31,221 nt of DNA from JBBPZA01 sp963728925. Lineage in GTDB: Bacteria; Actinomycetota; Thermoleophilia; Solirubrobacterales; Solirubrobacteraceae. The DNA is taken from the NCBI GenBank assembly GCA_963728925.1, contig CAVSMB010000034.1:1-31221 (forward strand). The letters are read 5' to 3'. The position numbers and the translations under genes are program-made. The notes under the pieces were generated by a model. It ran no database searches and was not told the origin of the DNA. It was given only the letters and a program-made list of their open reading frames with translations. Shown one piece after another: positions 8,417 to 15,182 of this stretch; the first letter of the stretch is position 1, and the number at the start of each line of letters is the position of its first letter.

Positions 8417-9214
8417 ATGGCCGCACGAGCCGTGGGCCGGCGCGAAGCCGGGCCGGCCGGAGAGGCCCGATGGGGCCCTGTCGATCTGCGCAGCTTCCGG
8501 CGCGAGCTCGCGGGCGGATCCAGCACGCCGGTCCACGTCGCCACCTTCGCGGCGGCGTCGACCAGCGTCCGCGTCGTCCGCCTGCGGACGCCGCAGCGGC
8601 TCGCCGTGTGGTGCGCGGTACGAGGGGTGGAGCACGCGCTGGTCGGCGGGTTCTTCACGCGGCCCGGTGGCGTGCCGCTCGGCGAGCTGCGCACGGCCGG
8701 CATCGCCCGGCCCCACGTGCCCTTCGACGCGCCGTGGGGAGCGCAGCGGGCCTGCGTCCACGTCGCCGGCGACCGGGTACGCATCGCGAGGCGGCCCGAG
8801 CTCGAGCGCGAGCCGGCCGGCGACGTCCTCCAGGCGGGCCCGCTGCTGGTCCGCGACGGCCGAGCCGTGGTCGCCGACCGGGACGATCCCGAGGGGTTCT
8901 CGGCCGGCGCGCGGCAGTTCGACTCCGACATCACCGCGGGCCGCTACCCGCGCGCCGCGCTCGGCGTCGGCGCCGAGCGCCTCTTCGTCGTGGCCTGCGA
9001 CGGCCGCAGCGCGGCCGACGCAGGACTGACCCTTGCCGAGCTCGCCGAGCTGCTCGTCGAGCTCGGCGCCGAGCATGCGCTCAACCTCGACGGCGGCGGC
9101 TCGACCTCACTCGTGTGCGACGGCCGTCTGCGCAATCGCCCGCGTGCCGACCACGAGGTCGACCTGCCGCTGGGTCGCCCGGTCGCGACCGCGCTCGTCT
9201 TCGTGCCGCGCTGA
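8417..9214 (+). CDS. Phosphodiester glycosidase (NAGPA / DUF2233) family protein
   Basis: A 265-residue protein matching the phosphodiester glycosidase domain of N-acetylglucosamine-1-phosphodiester alpha-N-acetylglucosaminidase. Visible signatures are ALVGGFFTRPGGVPLGEL (the family G-G-F-F region), TAGRYPRAALGVG, FVVACDGRSA.DAGLTL and the hallmark ALNLDGGGSTSLV near the C-terminus (about residues 222-233). Family members cleave the sugar-phosphate bond in phosphodiester-linked glycans. There is no clear signal peptide in this start choice, so it may be cytoplasmic or the start may be further upstream. The four-unit PHO-box-like array just upstream fits a role in recovering phosphate from phosphodiester compounds such as teichoic-acid-like polymers; this is inference. 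It ends 8 bp from a convergent small gene. Confidence 0.85.
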   Translation: MAARAVGRREAGPAGEARWGPVDLRSFRRELAGGSSTPVHVATFAAASTSVRVVRLRTPQRLAVWCAVRGVEHALVGGFFTRPGGVPLGELRTAGIARPHVPFDAPWGAQRACVHVAGDRVRIARRPELEREPAGDVLQAGPLLVRDGRAVVADRDDPEGFSAGARQFDSDITAGRYPRAALGVGAERLFVVACDGRSAADAGLTLAELAELLVELGAEHALNLDGGGSTSLVCDGRLRNRPRADHEVDLPLGRPVATALVFVPR

Positions 9215-9221
9215 CGCCCCC

Positions 9222-9416
9222 TCAGCGGGCCGCGAGCCGGTCCTGCGCCCAGCGCTCGACGAGCCGGCGCTGGACGTCGGTGAGCGCGACGCGCTCGCCG
9301 CGCTCGATGCGCGCGGCGGCCTGGGCTAGGGTGAGCCCCACGCCGGTCAGCAGGCTGCCGACCAGCGGCGGCGCTTCGCCGCCGCACACTCCTGTCTCGC
9401 ATCGCGCATCCGCCAT
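9222..9416 (-). CDS. Small protein of unknown function (64 aa)
   Basis: ATG at 9416 begins MADARCETGVCGGEAPP, with a C-x5-C-G-G N-terminus, followed by an amphipathic helical part (LTLAQAAARIERGE, LTDVQRRLVERWAQDR). A TACCGT hexamer ends 7 nt before the ATG, the leaderless arrangement seen repeatedly in this window, which supports this start over the very long upstream ORF. The gene is convergent with the phosphodiester glycosidase, 8 bp apart. I do not recognise the family; the two N-terminal cysteines might bind metal. Confidence 0.5.
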   Translation of the reverse strand: MADARCETGVCGGEAPPLVGSLLTGVGLTLAQAAARIERGERVALTDVQRRLVERWAQDRLAAR

Positions 9417-9503
9417 GTGTCCAACGGTAGCGGCAACGCGCCGCCGGGTTGCCGTGCGGCCGCCGAGACTGATGTGATGCGGGACACCGGGGGAGAGCGA
9501 GCC

Positions 9504-9956
9504 ATGGGCACAAGGAGCCTCGGTGCTCTCGAGGCTGCCCGACCGCCGCCCGCGCGACAACGTCGCCAGCGCGTCCACTCGCGTCGGCGAGCCGCCGACG
9601 CGCATCGAGGCGGCCGGTCGCGGCCCGCGCCGGGCGTCGGCACCGGGCGGGGGCGCGAACCTCCGCCTCGCGGTGCGAACCACGGGACGCAGGACCGCGT
9701 CCGGGGTGCGTCTATGCGTCGCGCCGGCGCGCGAGCTCGTCCCCGTGCTGGCCGACCGCGACGGGGTGGTGCGCGGCCGCCGCGTGTGCTGGAGCGTGGG
9801 CAAGGTGCCGCGCGGGACACGGGTCGCGGTGCTCGTCCACGTCCGCGTGGGCTCGCGGGCGAGGACGGGTGCGCTGATCAGCCGCTTCCGCGCCACGGCG
9901 GGCAACGCGGGCCGGCCCGCGGCCGCGTCGCGCTGCGCGTCCGCCTGGCCCGCTGA
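9504..9956 (+). CDS. DUF11-like beta-rich surface protein, frame interrupted
   Basis: The central part (LRLAVRTTGRRTASGVRLC, GRRVCWSVGKVPRGTRV, ALISRFRATAGNA) resembles the DUF11/Ig-like repeats common in actinobacterial exoproteins, where a paired Cys (..VRLC.. ..VCW..) and a CW-x-(I/V)-G motif are typical. The end is probably GRVALRVRLAR with stop at 9956, one frame away from the central part, so an indel near 9905-9925 is likely. ATG at 9504 has GGGAGAG at good spacing, but its frame also differs from the central part; GTG at 9523 is in frame. The start is therefore uncertain. No signal peptide is visible. Confidence 0.4.
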   Translation: MGTRSLGALEAARPPPARQRRQRVHSRRRAADAHRGGRSRPAPGVGTGRGREPPPRGANHGTQDRVRGASMRRAGARARPRAGRPRRGGARPPRVLERGQGAARDTGRGARPRPRGLAGEDGCADQPLPRHGGQRGPARGRVALRVRLAR

Positions 9957-10012
9957 GCGGGCGCCGGACCGCTTCACGGCCGCCGGCCCGCCTCGCGGCC
10001 GCCGGGCCCTCG

Positions 10013-10462
10013 TCACGGCCGCACTTCGAGCTCGGCGATCTGCTCGCCGGTCTGCTCGAACTCGATCTCGAAGATGCCCTCGATGTCGGCCGGGAAGCTC
10101 ATCTCGATGGTCTTGCCCGCGGGGGCATCCTTCAGGATGTCGTAGCCATGCACGTGGACCTCGTTGTCGGTCGGCGAGCGGGCCTCGAAGCGCACCTGAT
10201 CGCCCTTCTGGACCTTGATCTTCTGCACCTTCCCGGGCCCCAGCACCACGGGCTCCGGCTTCGCCGGCGCGGTGTCGGTCCTCGTTGAGCCCGGCGCTTC
10301 GCTCGTCGTCTGCGCCGTGCTGGTCGTGGGCGCGTCCGCGGCGGCGGTCTTGGGCCCGGCGTCGCCCGCCTTGTCGTCGCGCGACGACGCCCAGATCACC
10401 ACGGCGCCGACGGCGATCAGCGCTGCGACCGCGACGAACGCGATTCGTGTCGTCCTGCTCAT
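10013..10462 (-). CDS. Membrane-anchored cupredoxin-like protein
   Basis: A 149-residue protein. Residues 1-27 (MSRTTRIAFVAVAALIAVGA...) form a signal anchor. A Thr/Ala/Pro-rich linker follows at about 28-70 (TTSTAQTTSEAPGST). The globular C-terminal domain has VQKGDQVRFEARSP, NEVHVHGYDI and GIFEIEFEQTGEQIAELEVRP, the pattern of cupredoxin_1-type domains. The VHVHGYD segment supplies His residues where blue-copper ligands usually lie, but the C-terminal Cys-x-His-Met ligand cluster is not seen, so copper binding is doubtful. GGGAGCCC just before the ATG at 10462 is a good ribosome site. It lies 62 bp after the membrane-protein gene on the same strand, so the two are likely one operon. Confidence 0.78.
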   Translation of the reverse strand: MSRTTRIAFVAVAALIAVGAVVIWASSRDDKAGDAGPKTAAADAPTTSTAQTTSEAPGSTRTDTAPAKPEPVVLGPGKVQKIKVQKGDQVRFEARSPTDNEVHVHGYDILKDAPAGKTIEMSFPADIEGIFEIEFEQTGEQIAELEVRP

Positions 10463-10524
10463 GATGGGCTCCCTGTCGGTCTGATGTCGTTCGGGAGGCC
10501 GGTGGGCGTCCCGCCGTTCGGGCG

Positions 10525-11133
10525 TCAGACCGTCGGGGGAGGGGCGCGCTCGGCGCCGCTTCGCGCAAGGGGAGCGCGCCGCGGGACGAACGGCTCGCGT
10601 GACGGCGCCCGCGCGGGAAGCGGCGGTCGCCGCGGCAGGCCGACCTCGAAGGCGGCCCCGAGCGCCGGCTCCTCGCCGACGATCCGCAGCGCCATGGCGA
10701 GGGCCGCGCCGGCGAGCGCCGCGAGGGGCACGGCCGTCCATCCGCCGGCGCCGAGCAGCCCCGCCGCTCCGTGGGGGTGCCCGGAGGAGAGCATCCCTTC
10801 GAGCGTCTCCTGTCCGACGTAGAGCACGAGGACCGCCACGCCGCAGGCGACCGCGACCCGGATGGTGCTGGTCGGCTGCGTGCTCGCGCGCGGGACCCCG
10901 GGAGCGCCGGTCGCCCGGACGAGGACCCACGCGACCACCGCGGCGACCGAGATGGCGACGAGTGGAGCGGCGAACGCGAGATAGGCGTGGCCCTGTCGCG
11001 CGAGCGCCTGCTCCGCATGCCCGCCGTAGCCGAGCAGGTAGCGGCCTTCGTGCACGGCGAGCAACGCGGCGCCGAACAGCGCCCAGCTCTGCAGCCAGGG
11101 GAGGCGGCGCGTCACCGCCGGAAGCGTAGACAA
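10525..11133 (-). CDS. Multi-pass membrane protein next to cupredoxin
   Basis: A 202-residue protein with about four hydrophobic segments: LQSWALFGAALLAVHEG, HAYLAFAAPLVAISVAAVVA, VAVACGVAVLVLYVGQE and TAVPLAALAGAALAMALRIV. Histidines sit at loop or membrane edges (GGHAEQ, SSGHPHG), and a basic proline/arginine-rich tail follows the last helix. I do not recognise a named family; similar proteins occur beside cupredoxin and copper-handling genes in actinobacteria. The ATG at 11133 is chosen because it precedes the first helix; a GTG a few codons in is also possible. The gene is followed by the cupredoxin on the same strand. Confidence 0.65.
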   Translation of the reverse strand: MSTLPAVTRRLPWLQSWALFGAALLAVHEGRYLLGYGGHAEQALARQGHAYLAFAAPLVAISVAAVVAWVLVRATGAPGVPRASTQPTSTIRVAVACGVAVLVLYVGQETLEGMLSSGHPHGAAGLLGAGGWTAVPLAALAGAALAMALRIVGEEPALGAAFEVGLPRRPPLPARAPSREPFVPRRAPLARSGAERAPPPTV

Positions 11134-11202
11134 TCGACGTTCTCGGACCGGGAGGTCGTGAGTAAGCGAACGGCTCCTCCGTGGTCCGTAGCCGGGACCC
11201 GT

Positions 11203-11988
11203 TCAGCGACTCCCGAGCTTGCGAACCGGATGGCCATCCGGGCTCGGCTCGCTCTCGTCGGCCAGTTCGGGCCGAGGCAGCGTGGCGCTCCCCGCCTGGC
11301 ACGCGACCTCTCGCCCAGGCGCATGCTCCCCCCGCACGACTTGGTAGGCGAGCGCGCCCACGCCGGCGCCGACGACCGGCCCGAGGACATAGACCCAGAA
11401 GTCGCGCCACTCGCCCGACACCAGCGCGGGTCCGAACGACCGCGCCGGGTTCATCGACGCGCCGGTCACCGGGCCGCCGAACAGCGCGTCGAGTCCGATC
11501 ACGCCGCCGATGGCGATAGCGGCGCCCGCCCCGACCGCGCGCGTGTCGGTGGCCACCGCCATGATCACGAACATGAGGAAGGCCGTGAGCACCGCCTCGT
11601 AGAGGACCGCGCTTCCGGCGGCGACGCTCGGCACGGTGGCGCCGAGGTTCGCCGGCTTGTCCGTCCACACGCCGCGCAGCACGAGCGCGGCCGCCGTCGC
11701 TCCCGCGAGCTGGGCGCCGATGTAGACGGCCGCGTCGCGAGCGTGGAAGTGGCGCGTCAGCGCGAAGGCGATGGTGACGGCCGGGTTGATCTGGGCGCCC
11801 GAGAGGTGGCCGGTCGCATAGACCATGACCATGATCACCAACCCGAAGGCGAGGCTGACGCCCACTGCCCCGAGCGCGCCGTCGTAGCGGTCGTCGGCGA
11901 TGATCGCGTCACAGCCCGCGAAGACCAGCGTGAAGGCGGCGATCGCCTCGGCGCCTGCGCGCCGCGCGAGCGACAGCGAGGCATCCAT
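11203..11988 (-). CDS. Aquaporin/aquaglyceroporin, probably arsenic-linked
   Basis: A 261-residue MIP channel with six hydrophobic helices and both signature loops: SGAQINPAVT (NPA at 68-70) and GASMNPARS (NPA at 180-182). Aligned by eye to E. coli AqpZ, the selectivity filter would be F48, A168, A177 and R183. AqpZ has F43, H174, T183 and R189. Loss of His and Thr widens the pore, as in aquaglyceroporins that pass glycerol and arsenite. The ATG overlaps the upstream metallophosphoesterase stop as TGATG. The pair faces arsR-arsM, which suggests export of As(III) or methylated arsenicals, as described for AqpS in Sinorhizobium. A hydrophilic tail of about 35 residues follows the last helix. 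Confidence 0.88.
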   Translation of the reverse strand: MDASLSLARRAGAEAIAAFTLVFAGCDAIIADDRYDGALGAVGVSLAFGLVIMVMVYATGHLSGAQINPAVTIAFALTRHFHARDAAVYIGAQLAGATAAALVLRGVWTDKPANLGATVPSVAAGSAVLYEAVLTAFLMFVIMAVATDTRAVGAGAAIAIGGVIGLDALFGGPVTGASMNPARSFGPALVSGEWRDFWVYVLGPVVGAGVGALAYQVVRGEHAPGREVACQAGSATLPRPELADESEPSPDGHPVRKLGSR

Positions 11989-12707
11989 CAGGCCGCCATG
12001 ACGAGCTTCTCGGCGTACTCCTCCGGGAGGCCGGCCGCGGCGAGCTCCTTGGCGACGGCGTCGGCGTCGTAGGCGACCCGCTCGATCGAGGCGACCACCT
12101 CGTCGGCGCGGAGGTCGAGCACCGCGAAGGCGGCGCGGGGGTCGCCGTCCTTCGGCTTGCCGACCGACCCGCAGTTCACGAAGCGCACGCCCCCGTACTC
12201 GTGGATCCAGGGCTTGTGGGTGTGGCCGAAGACGAGCACGTCGGAGCCGGCCTCTCGGGCCAGACGCTCGTAGAGGCGTGCGGGCTTCTCCTCGAAGAGG
12301 TACTCGTTGACCTTGCGCGGAGAGCCGTGCACGAGCCGGACGCGGCTGGGGCCCAGATCGAAGCGCAGGTCGAAGGGAAGCTTGCGCATGAAGGCCTTCG
12401 AGCGCGAGTCGGTGTTCGCGAGCGTCCAGTCGACCGAGCGCTGGCCGAGCTCGCGGTCTTGGCGATCGACGTAGGCGCAGCCACAGTCCTCGAGGTCGCG
12501 CCCGATCGCGTAGTCGTAGTTGCCGTAGATCGTCGGGATCGCGCGTTCCTCGATCAGGCGGCAGACCGCGTTCGGGTGGGGGCCGTACCCGACGAGGTCG
12601 CCGCCGCAGTAGATCTCGCTGACGCCCCGCCCATCGAGCTCCGCGAGGACGGCTTGGAGCGCGGCGAGGTTGCCGTGGATGTCGGTGATGACGGCGACCC
12701 GCTCCAT
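11988..12707 (-). CDS. YfcE-type metallophosphoesterase, first gene of the aquaporin operon
   Basis: A 239-residue calcineurin-like phosphoesterase with all metal-site motifs in order: VAVITDIHGN (D8, H10), YCGGDLVGYGP, IYGNYDY, LVHGSP and VFGHTHKPW. Family members cleave phosphodiesters or phosphomonoesters with a dinuclear metal; the substrate here is unknown. I chose ATG at 12707 over upstream ATGs because a TATCTT -10 hexamer ends 7 nt ahead, giving a leaderless start that mirrors arsR exactly. The stop overlaps the aquaporin start (TGATG). Its place opposite arsR-arsM implies arsenic-dependent expression. What a phosphoesterase does in arsenic resistance is unclear; an arsenate- or phosphate-ester reaction is speculation. 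Confidence 0.85.
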   Translation of the reverse strand: MERVAVITDIHGNLAALQAVLAELDGRGVSEIYCGGDLVGYGPHPNAVCRLIEERAIPTIYGNYDYAIGRDLEDCGCAYVDRQDRELGQRSVDWTLANTDSRSKAFMRKLPFDLRFDLGPSRVRLVHGSPRKVNEYLFEEKPARLYERLAREAGSDVLVFGHTHKPWIHEYGGVRFVNCGSVGKPKDGDPRAAFAVLDLRADEVVASIERVAYDADAVAKELAAAGLPEEYAEKLVMAA

Positions 12708-12714
12708 GCCGCGA

Positions 12715-12753
12715 AAGATATCCATTGACATGTGTCGCTTCAATCGATATCTA
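12715..12753. promoter_or_regulatory. Symmetric divergent ars promoter with embedded operator
   Basis: Plus strand: TTGACA (12725-12730), 17 nt, TATCTA (12748-12753). Minus strand: TTGAAG (12743-12738), 17 nt, TATCTT (12720-12715). The two promoters overlap back to back. An inverted repeat, GATATCCATTGA at 12717-12728 and TCAATCGATATC at 12740-12751, matches in 11 of 12 pairs around base 12734. Both start codons lie 27 nt from that centre, so both messages should be leaderless. An ArsR dimer on this repeat would block both promoters at once. Confidence 0.8.
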
Positions 12754-12760
12754 TAGATCG

Positions 12761-13117
12761 ATGCTGATCGATGAGCAGATCACGCCCAAGACGAAGCGCC
12801 CGGCGGGGCAGCGGTGCTGCGAGCCGGTCGTGTATCCCGACGTCCAGCGGCTCGAGGCCGAGCGGATGGCCGGCGTCGCCAAGGCCCTCGGCGACCCCAT
12901 CCGCCCGCAGCTCGTCGACGTGCTGCGCAAGCACGCCGGCAAGGTCTGCGTGTGCGAGCTGACGCCGCTCTTCGACGTCGAGCAACCCACCGTGTCCCAT
13001 CACCTCAAGATCCTGCGCGGCGCCGGGCTGGTCGACTCCGAGCGGCGCGGGCTGTGGGCCTACTACTACGTCGTCCCCGAGGCACTGGAGGAGTTCCAGC
13101 GATGGCTGAGCAACTGA
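12761..13117 (+). CDS. arsR: ArsR-type arsenic-responsive repressor
   Basis: A 118-residue winged-helix repressor of the ArsR/SmtB family. The recognition helices read VCELTPLFDVEQPTVSHHLK, and KVCVCELT places Cys63 and Cys65 in the alpha-3 position, equivalent to the ELCVCDL As(III)/Sb(III) site of classical ArsR. A further Cys pair (RCCEP, 19-20) near the N-terminus could supply a third ligand. ATG at 12761 is 7 nt after the TATCTA -10 element, giving a leaderless message; the upstream ATG at 12731 would lie inside the promoter. It overlaps arsM by 16 bp. It probably represses both itself with arsM and the divergent phosphoesterase-aquaporin pair. Confidence 0.9.
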   Translation: MLIDEQITPKTKRPAGQRCCEPVVYPDVQRLEAERMAGVAKALGDPIRPQLVDVLRKHAGKVCVCELTPLFDVEQPTVSHHLKILRGAGLVDSERRGLWAYYYVVPEALEEFQRWLSN

Positions 13118-13893
13118 TCGAGGACATCCGCGAGCAGGTGCGCGAGCGCTACGCCTCGGCGGCACGTCAGGCTGCCGAGGGGGGCACGGCCTGCTGCGGC
13201 GGGAGCGACAGCGGAGGCTGCGGGTGCGGCCGGGAGACGGCCGACCCGGCGGACGCCACCGGGGTCTTCGGGGCCGGCCTCTACGGCGACGAGCTGCGCG
13301 ATCCCGACGCGGCCGCGGCGCTCGAAGCGTCGCTGGGCTGCGGCAACCCCACGGCGATCGTCCAGCTGGGCGAAGGGGACACGGTGCTCGACCTCGGCTC
13401 GGGCGCGGGAGGCGACGTGCTGCTGTCGGCCAAGCGGGTCGGCCCCTCAGGCGCCGCCTACGGAGTGGACATGACCGACGAGATGCTCGAGCTGGCCCGG
13501 GGGAACGCCCGGAAGGCCGGCCTCTGGAACGTCGAGTTCCTCAAGGGCGAGATCGAGGCGGTGCCGCTCCCCGACGAATCCGTCGACGTCGTCATCTCCA
13601 ACTGCGTCATCAACCTGTCCGGCGACAAGCCGCGCGTGCTGCGCGAGGCGGCCCGCGTTCTTCGTCCCGGCGGCCGCTTCGCCGTAAGCGACGTCGTCGC
13701 CGACGAGGACATGGACGAGGCGACGAGGAGCGACATGCAGCAATGGACCGCCTGCGTCTCCGGCGCCTTGACCCGCCGCCAGTACGAGCAGGGCCTGCGC
13801 GCCGCCGGCTTCGAGCACGTTGAGATCGCCGAGACCCACCGCGTCCACGAGCACGCGGCGTCGGCGATCATCCGCGCCCGTCGGCCCGCCTGA
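13102..13893 (+). CDS. arsM: Arsenite S-adenosylmethionine methyltransferase
   Basis: A 263-residue class I methyltransferase of the ArsM/AS3MT family, which methylates As(III) to mono-, di- and trimethylated forms. The SAM site is TVLDLGSGAGGD (about 94-105), followed by YGVDMTDEML. The three cysteines conserved in ArsM are all present: C80 (SLGCGNP), C168 (ISNCVINLS) and C218 (TACVSGAL). An N-terminal Cys cluster (C31, C32, C40, C42) gives a CC...CGC pattern found in many bacterial ArsMs. ATG at 13102 overlaps the end of arsR by 16 bp, so the two are coupled. Trimethylarsine would leave as gas, and partly methylated products could use the aquaporin across the promoter. Confidence 0.93.
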   Translation: MAEQLIEDIREQVRERYASAARQAAEGGTACCGGSDSGGCGCGRETADPADATGVFGAGLYGDELRDPDAAAALEASLGCGNPTAIVQLGEGDTVLDLGSGAGGDVLLSAKRVGPSGAAYGVDMTDEMLELARGNARKAGLWNVEFLKGEIEAVPLPDESVDVVISNCVINLSGDKPRVLREAARVLRPGGRFAVSDVVADEDMDEATRSDMQQWTACVSGALTRRQYEQGLRAAGFEHVEIAETHRVHEHAASAIIRARRPA

Positions 13894-13933
13894 CCCGCTC
13901 CTGCGCCTGCCCCGAGCGATTGCCCGACGTCCG

Positions 13934-13969
13934 TGCAGCTGAACACCTGAACGAAGCTGCAGCTATAGT
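13934..13969 (+). promoter_or_regulatory. Promoter and inverted repeat before the CzrA/NmtR-type regulator
   Basis: A 7-bp inverted repeat, TGCAGCT (13934-13940) and AGCTGCA (13955-13961), with a 14-nt spacer, overlaps the presumed -35 zone. TATAGT (13964-13969) follows and ends 8 nt before the ATG at 13978, giving a leaderless arrangement. Autoregulation by the downstream ArsR-family protein is likely. Confidence 0.55.
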
Positions 13970-13977
13970 GGGCGGGC

Positions 13978-14349
13978 ATGGCTCACGGCCGCCTCCGCCA
14001 TACAGACCAGCTCGAGGACGAGTTCGCCGGCGCGGTTGCCGAGACCATGCAGGCGCTCGCCACGCCGAGCCGCGTGCGCATCCTCGGGCGCCTGCGCTCG
14101 GGCGCGTCGAGCGTCAACGAGCTGGCCGACGCGGTTGGGATGGAGCCATCTGCGGTCTCCCACCAGCTGCGGCTGCTGCGCCACCTCGGGTTCGTGGTCG
14201 GGCGGCGCGACGGCCGCCGCGTGGTCTACGACCTGCACGACGACCACGTCGCGCACCTGATCGACGAGGCGATCTCCCACGTCGAGCATCTCAAGCTCGG
14301 GCTCGTCGGACGCACCCGCGAGGCGGGCGGGGCAGCGGTGACCGCATGA
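13978..14349 (+). CDS. CzrA/NmtR-type ArsR-family metal sensor
   Basis: A 123-residue ArsR/SmtB repressor. The DNA-binding helix is ELADAVGMEPSAVSHQLRLL, with no cysteines in alpha-3. Instead the C-terminal alpha-5 helix holds D88-x-H90-x10-H101-x2-H104, exactly the D-x-H-x10-H-x2-H site that binds Zn(II)/Co(II) in CzrA and Ni(II)/Co(II) in NmtR. Which metal is sensed cannot be decided from the motif. The start is 8 nt after a TATAGT -10 hexamer. It overlaps the CDF exporter gene by ATGA, so it very probably controls that exporter in response to the metal it moves. Confidence 0.88.
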   Translation: MAHGRLRHTDQLEDEFAGAVAETMQALATPSRVRILGRLRSGASSVNELADAVGMEPSAVSHQLRLLRHLGFVVGRRDGRRVVYDLHDDHVAHLIDEAISHVEHLKLGLVGRTREAGGAAVTA

Positions 14350-15026
14350 GCTCCAACCCGTTCACCAGTGGGGGGCACCCGCACGCTCACGACCATCGCC
14401 ACGATCCGGACGAGGGGCGTGGTCACAGCCACGGCCTCGTCGACCCGTCGATAAAGCGCTCCCGCGACGGGCTGCGCGTGGTCGGCCTCTCGCTCGCCCT
14501 GCTCGGTGTCACCGCTGCTGCCCAGGCAGCGATCTACGTGGCCACCGGCAGCGTCGCGCTGCTGGCCGACCTCATCCACAACGCCGGCGACGCGCTGACC
14601 GCGGTGCCGCTCGCCGCCGCTTTCTTGCTGCGCTCAGATCGCGCCGAGCGCGGCGCGGGCCTTGCGGTGGTCCTGGCCATCCTGGTCAGCGCCGTGGTCG
14701 CCGGCGCGTTCGCGGTCGAGCGGATCGTCAATCCGCTGGCGCCCGAGCATCTGCTCGCGCTCGGCCTCGCCGGCGCCGTCGGCGTCATCGGCAACGCGAT
14801 CGCTGCGCGGGTGCGACTCGGCGGCGGCCGGCGACTCGACAGCGCCGCGCTGGTCGCCGACGGGCACCACGCCCGCAGCGACGCGCTCGTCTCCGCCGGC
14901 GTGATCCTCTCGGCGATCGCCGTCGCACTTGGCGCCCCGATCGCCGACCCGATCATCGGCCTGGCCATCAGCGCGCTGATCCTGCGGATCACCTGGGAGA
15001 GCTGGAGCACCGTCCGCCGCAACTGA
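14346..15026 (+). CDS. CDF cation efflux protein lacking its C-terminal domain
   Basis: A 226-residue cation diffusion facilitator. The N-terminus is His-rich (HPHAHDHRH, RGHSHG), a likely metal-collecting segment. Six hydrophobic helices follow. The transport site is ADLIHNAGD (H78, D82) in TM2 and DGHHARSD (H175, D179) in TM5, the HxxxD pairs of Zn/Co/Ni-type members. The protein stops right after TM6 (WESWSTVRRN); the cytoplasmic ferredoxin-like domain of about 80 residues usual in this family is missing. CDFs without that domain exist, but here the stop abuts a gene fragment (15027-15182), so a deletion may have removed it. It overlaps the CzrA/NmtR-type gene by ATGA. Confidence 0.88.
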   Translation: MSSNPFTSGGHPHAHDHRHDPDEGRGHSHGLVDPSIKRSRDGLRVVGLSLALLGVTAAAQAAIYVATGSVALLADLIHNAGDALTAVPLAAAFLLRSDRAERGAGLAVVLAILVSAVVAGAFAVERIVNPLAPEHLLALGLAGAVGVIGNAIAARVRLGGGRRLDSAALVADGHHARSDALVSAGVILSAIAVALGAPIADPIIGLAISALILRITWESWSTVRRN

Positions 15027-15182
15027 CCTCCGGAGCCGTTCGAGCTTGCGGTCGACGAGCGACGGGTCGATGACCTCGCGCCGGTCGTCGACGCCATCGC
15101 CCGGACCGAGGTCGCCGACCGCCTCGACCGGCTGGGCGGGTACGACGTGGCGGACGCCGGGGCGGCACGGACTGCGGCGTGA
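15027..15182 (+). pseudogene. C-terminal remnant of a PBP-domain (molybdate-type) regulator
   Basis: Directly after the CDF stop an open frame without a start encodes PFELAVDERRVDDLAPVV, followed by DRLDRLGGYDVADAG and a TGA at 15180-15182. This is the typical end of the substrate-binding domain in HTH-PBP regulators and molybdate-type binding proteins (a final helix, then LGGYD). Helix-turn-helix and most of the binding domain are missing. Its stop overlaps the next lipoprotein start as GTGA, the arrangement of an intact operon, so this is probably the tail of a former regulator cut by a deletion. Confidence 0.5.

Noticed and set aside
8040..9029. One 329-residue protein from the zinc-ribbon start through the glycosidase region
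   Set aside because: After about residue 80 the composition turns Arg/Ser/Pro-rich and lies out of frame with the clear NAGPA-family protein at 8417. A PHO-box-like array also sits between the two.
9960..10012. Repeated CGGCCGCCGG and TCACGGCCGC blocks between convergent genes
   Set aside because: They form several weak alternative stems. A terminator is possible, but low-complexity GC sequence explains them equally well.
12814..13893. A longer start for arsM (359 residues from 12814)
   Set aside because: The extra 96 residues are arsR read in another frame. The ATG at 13102 gives the normal ArsM length and a short operon overlap.
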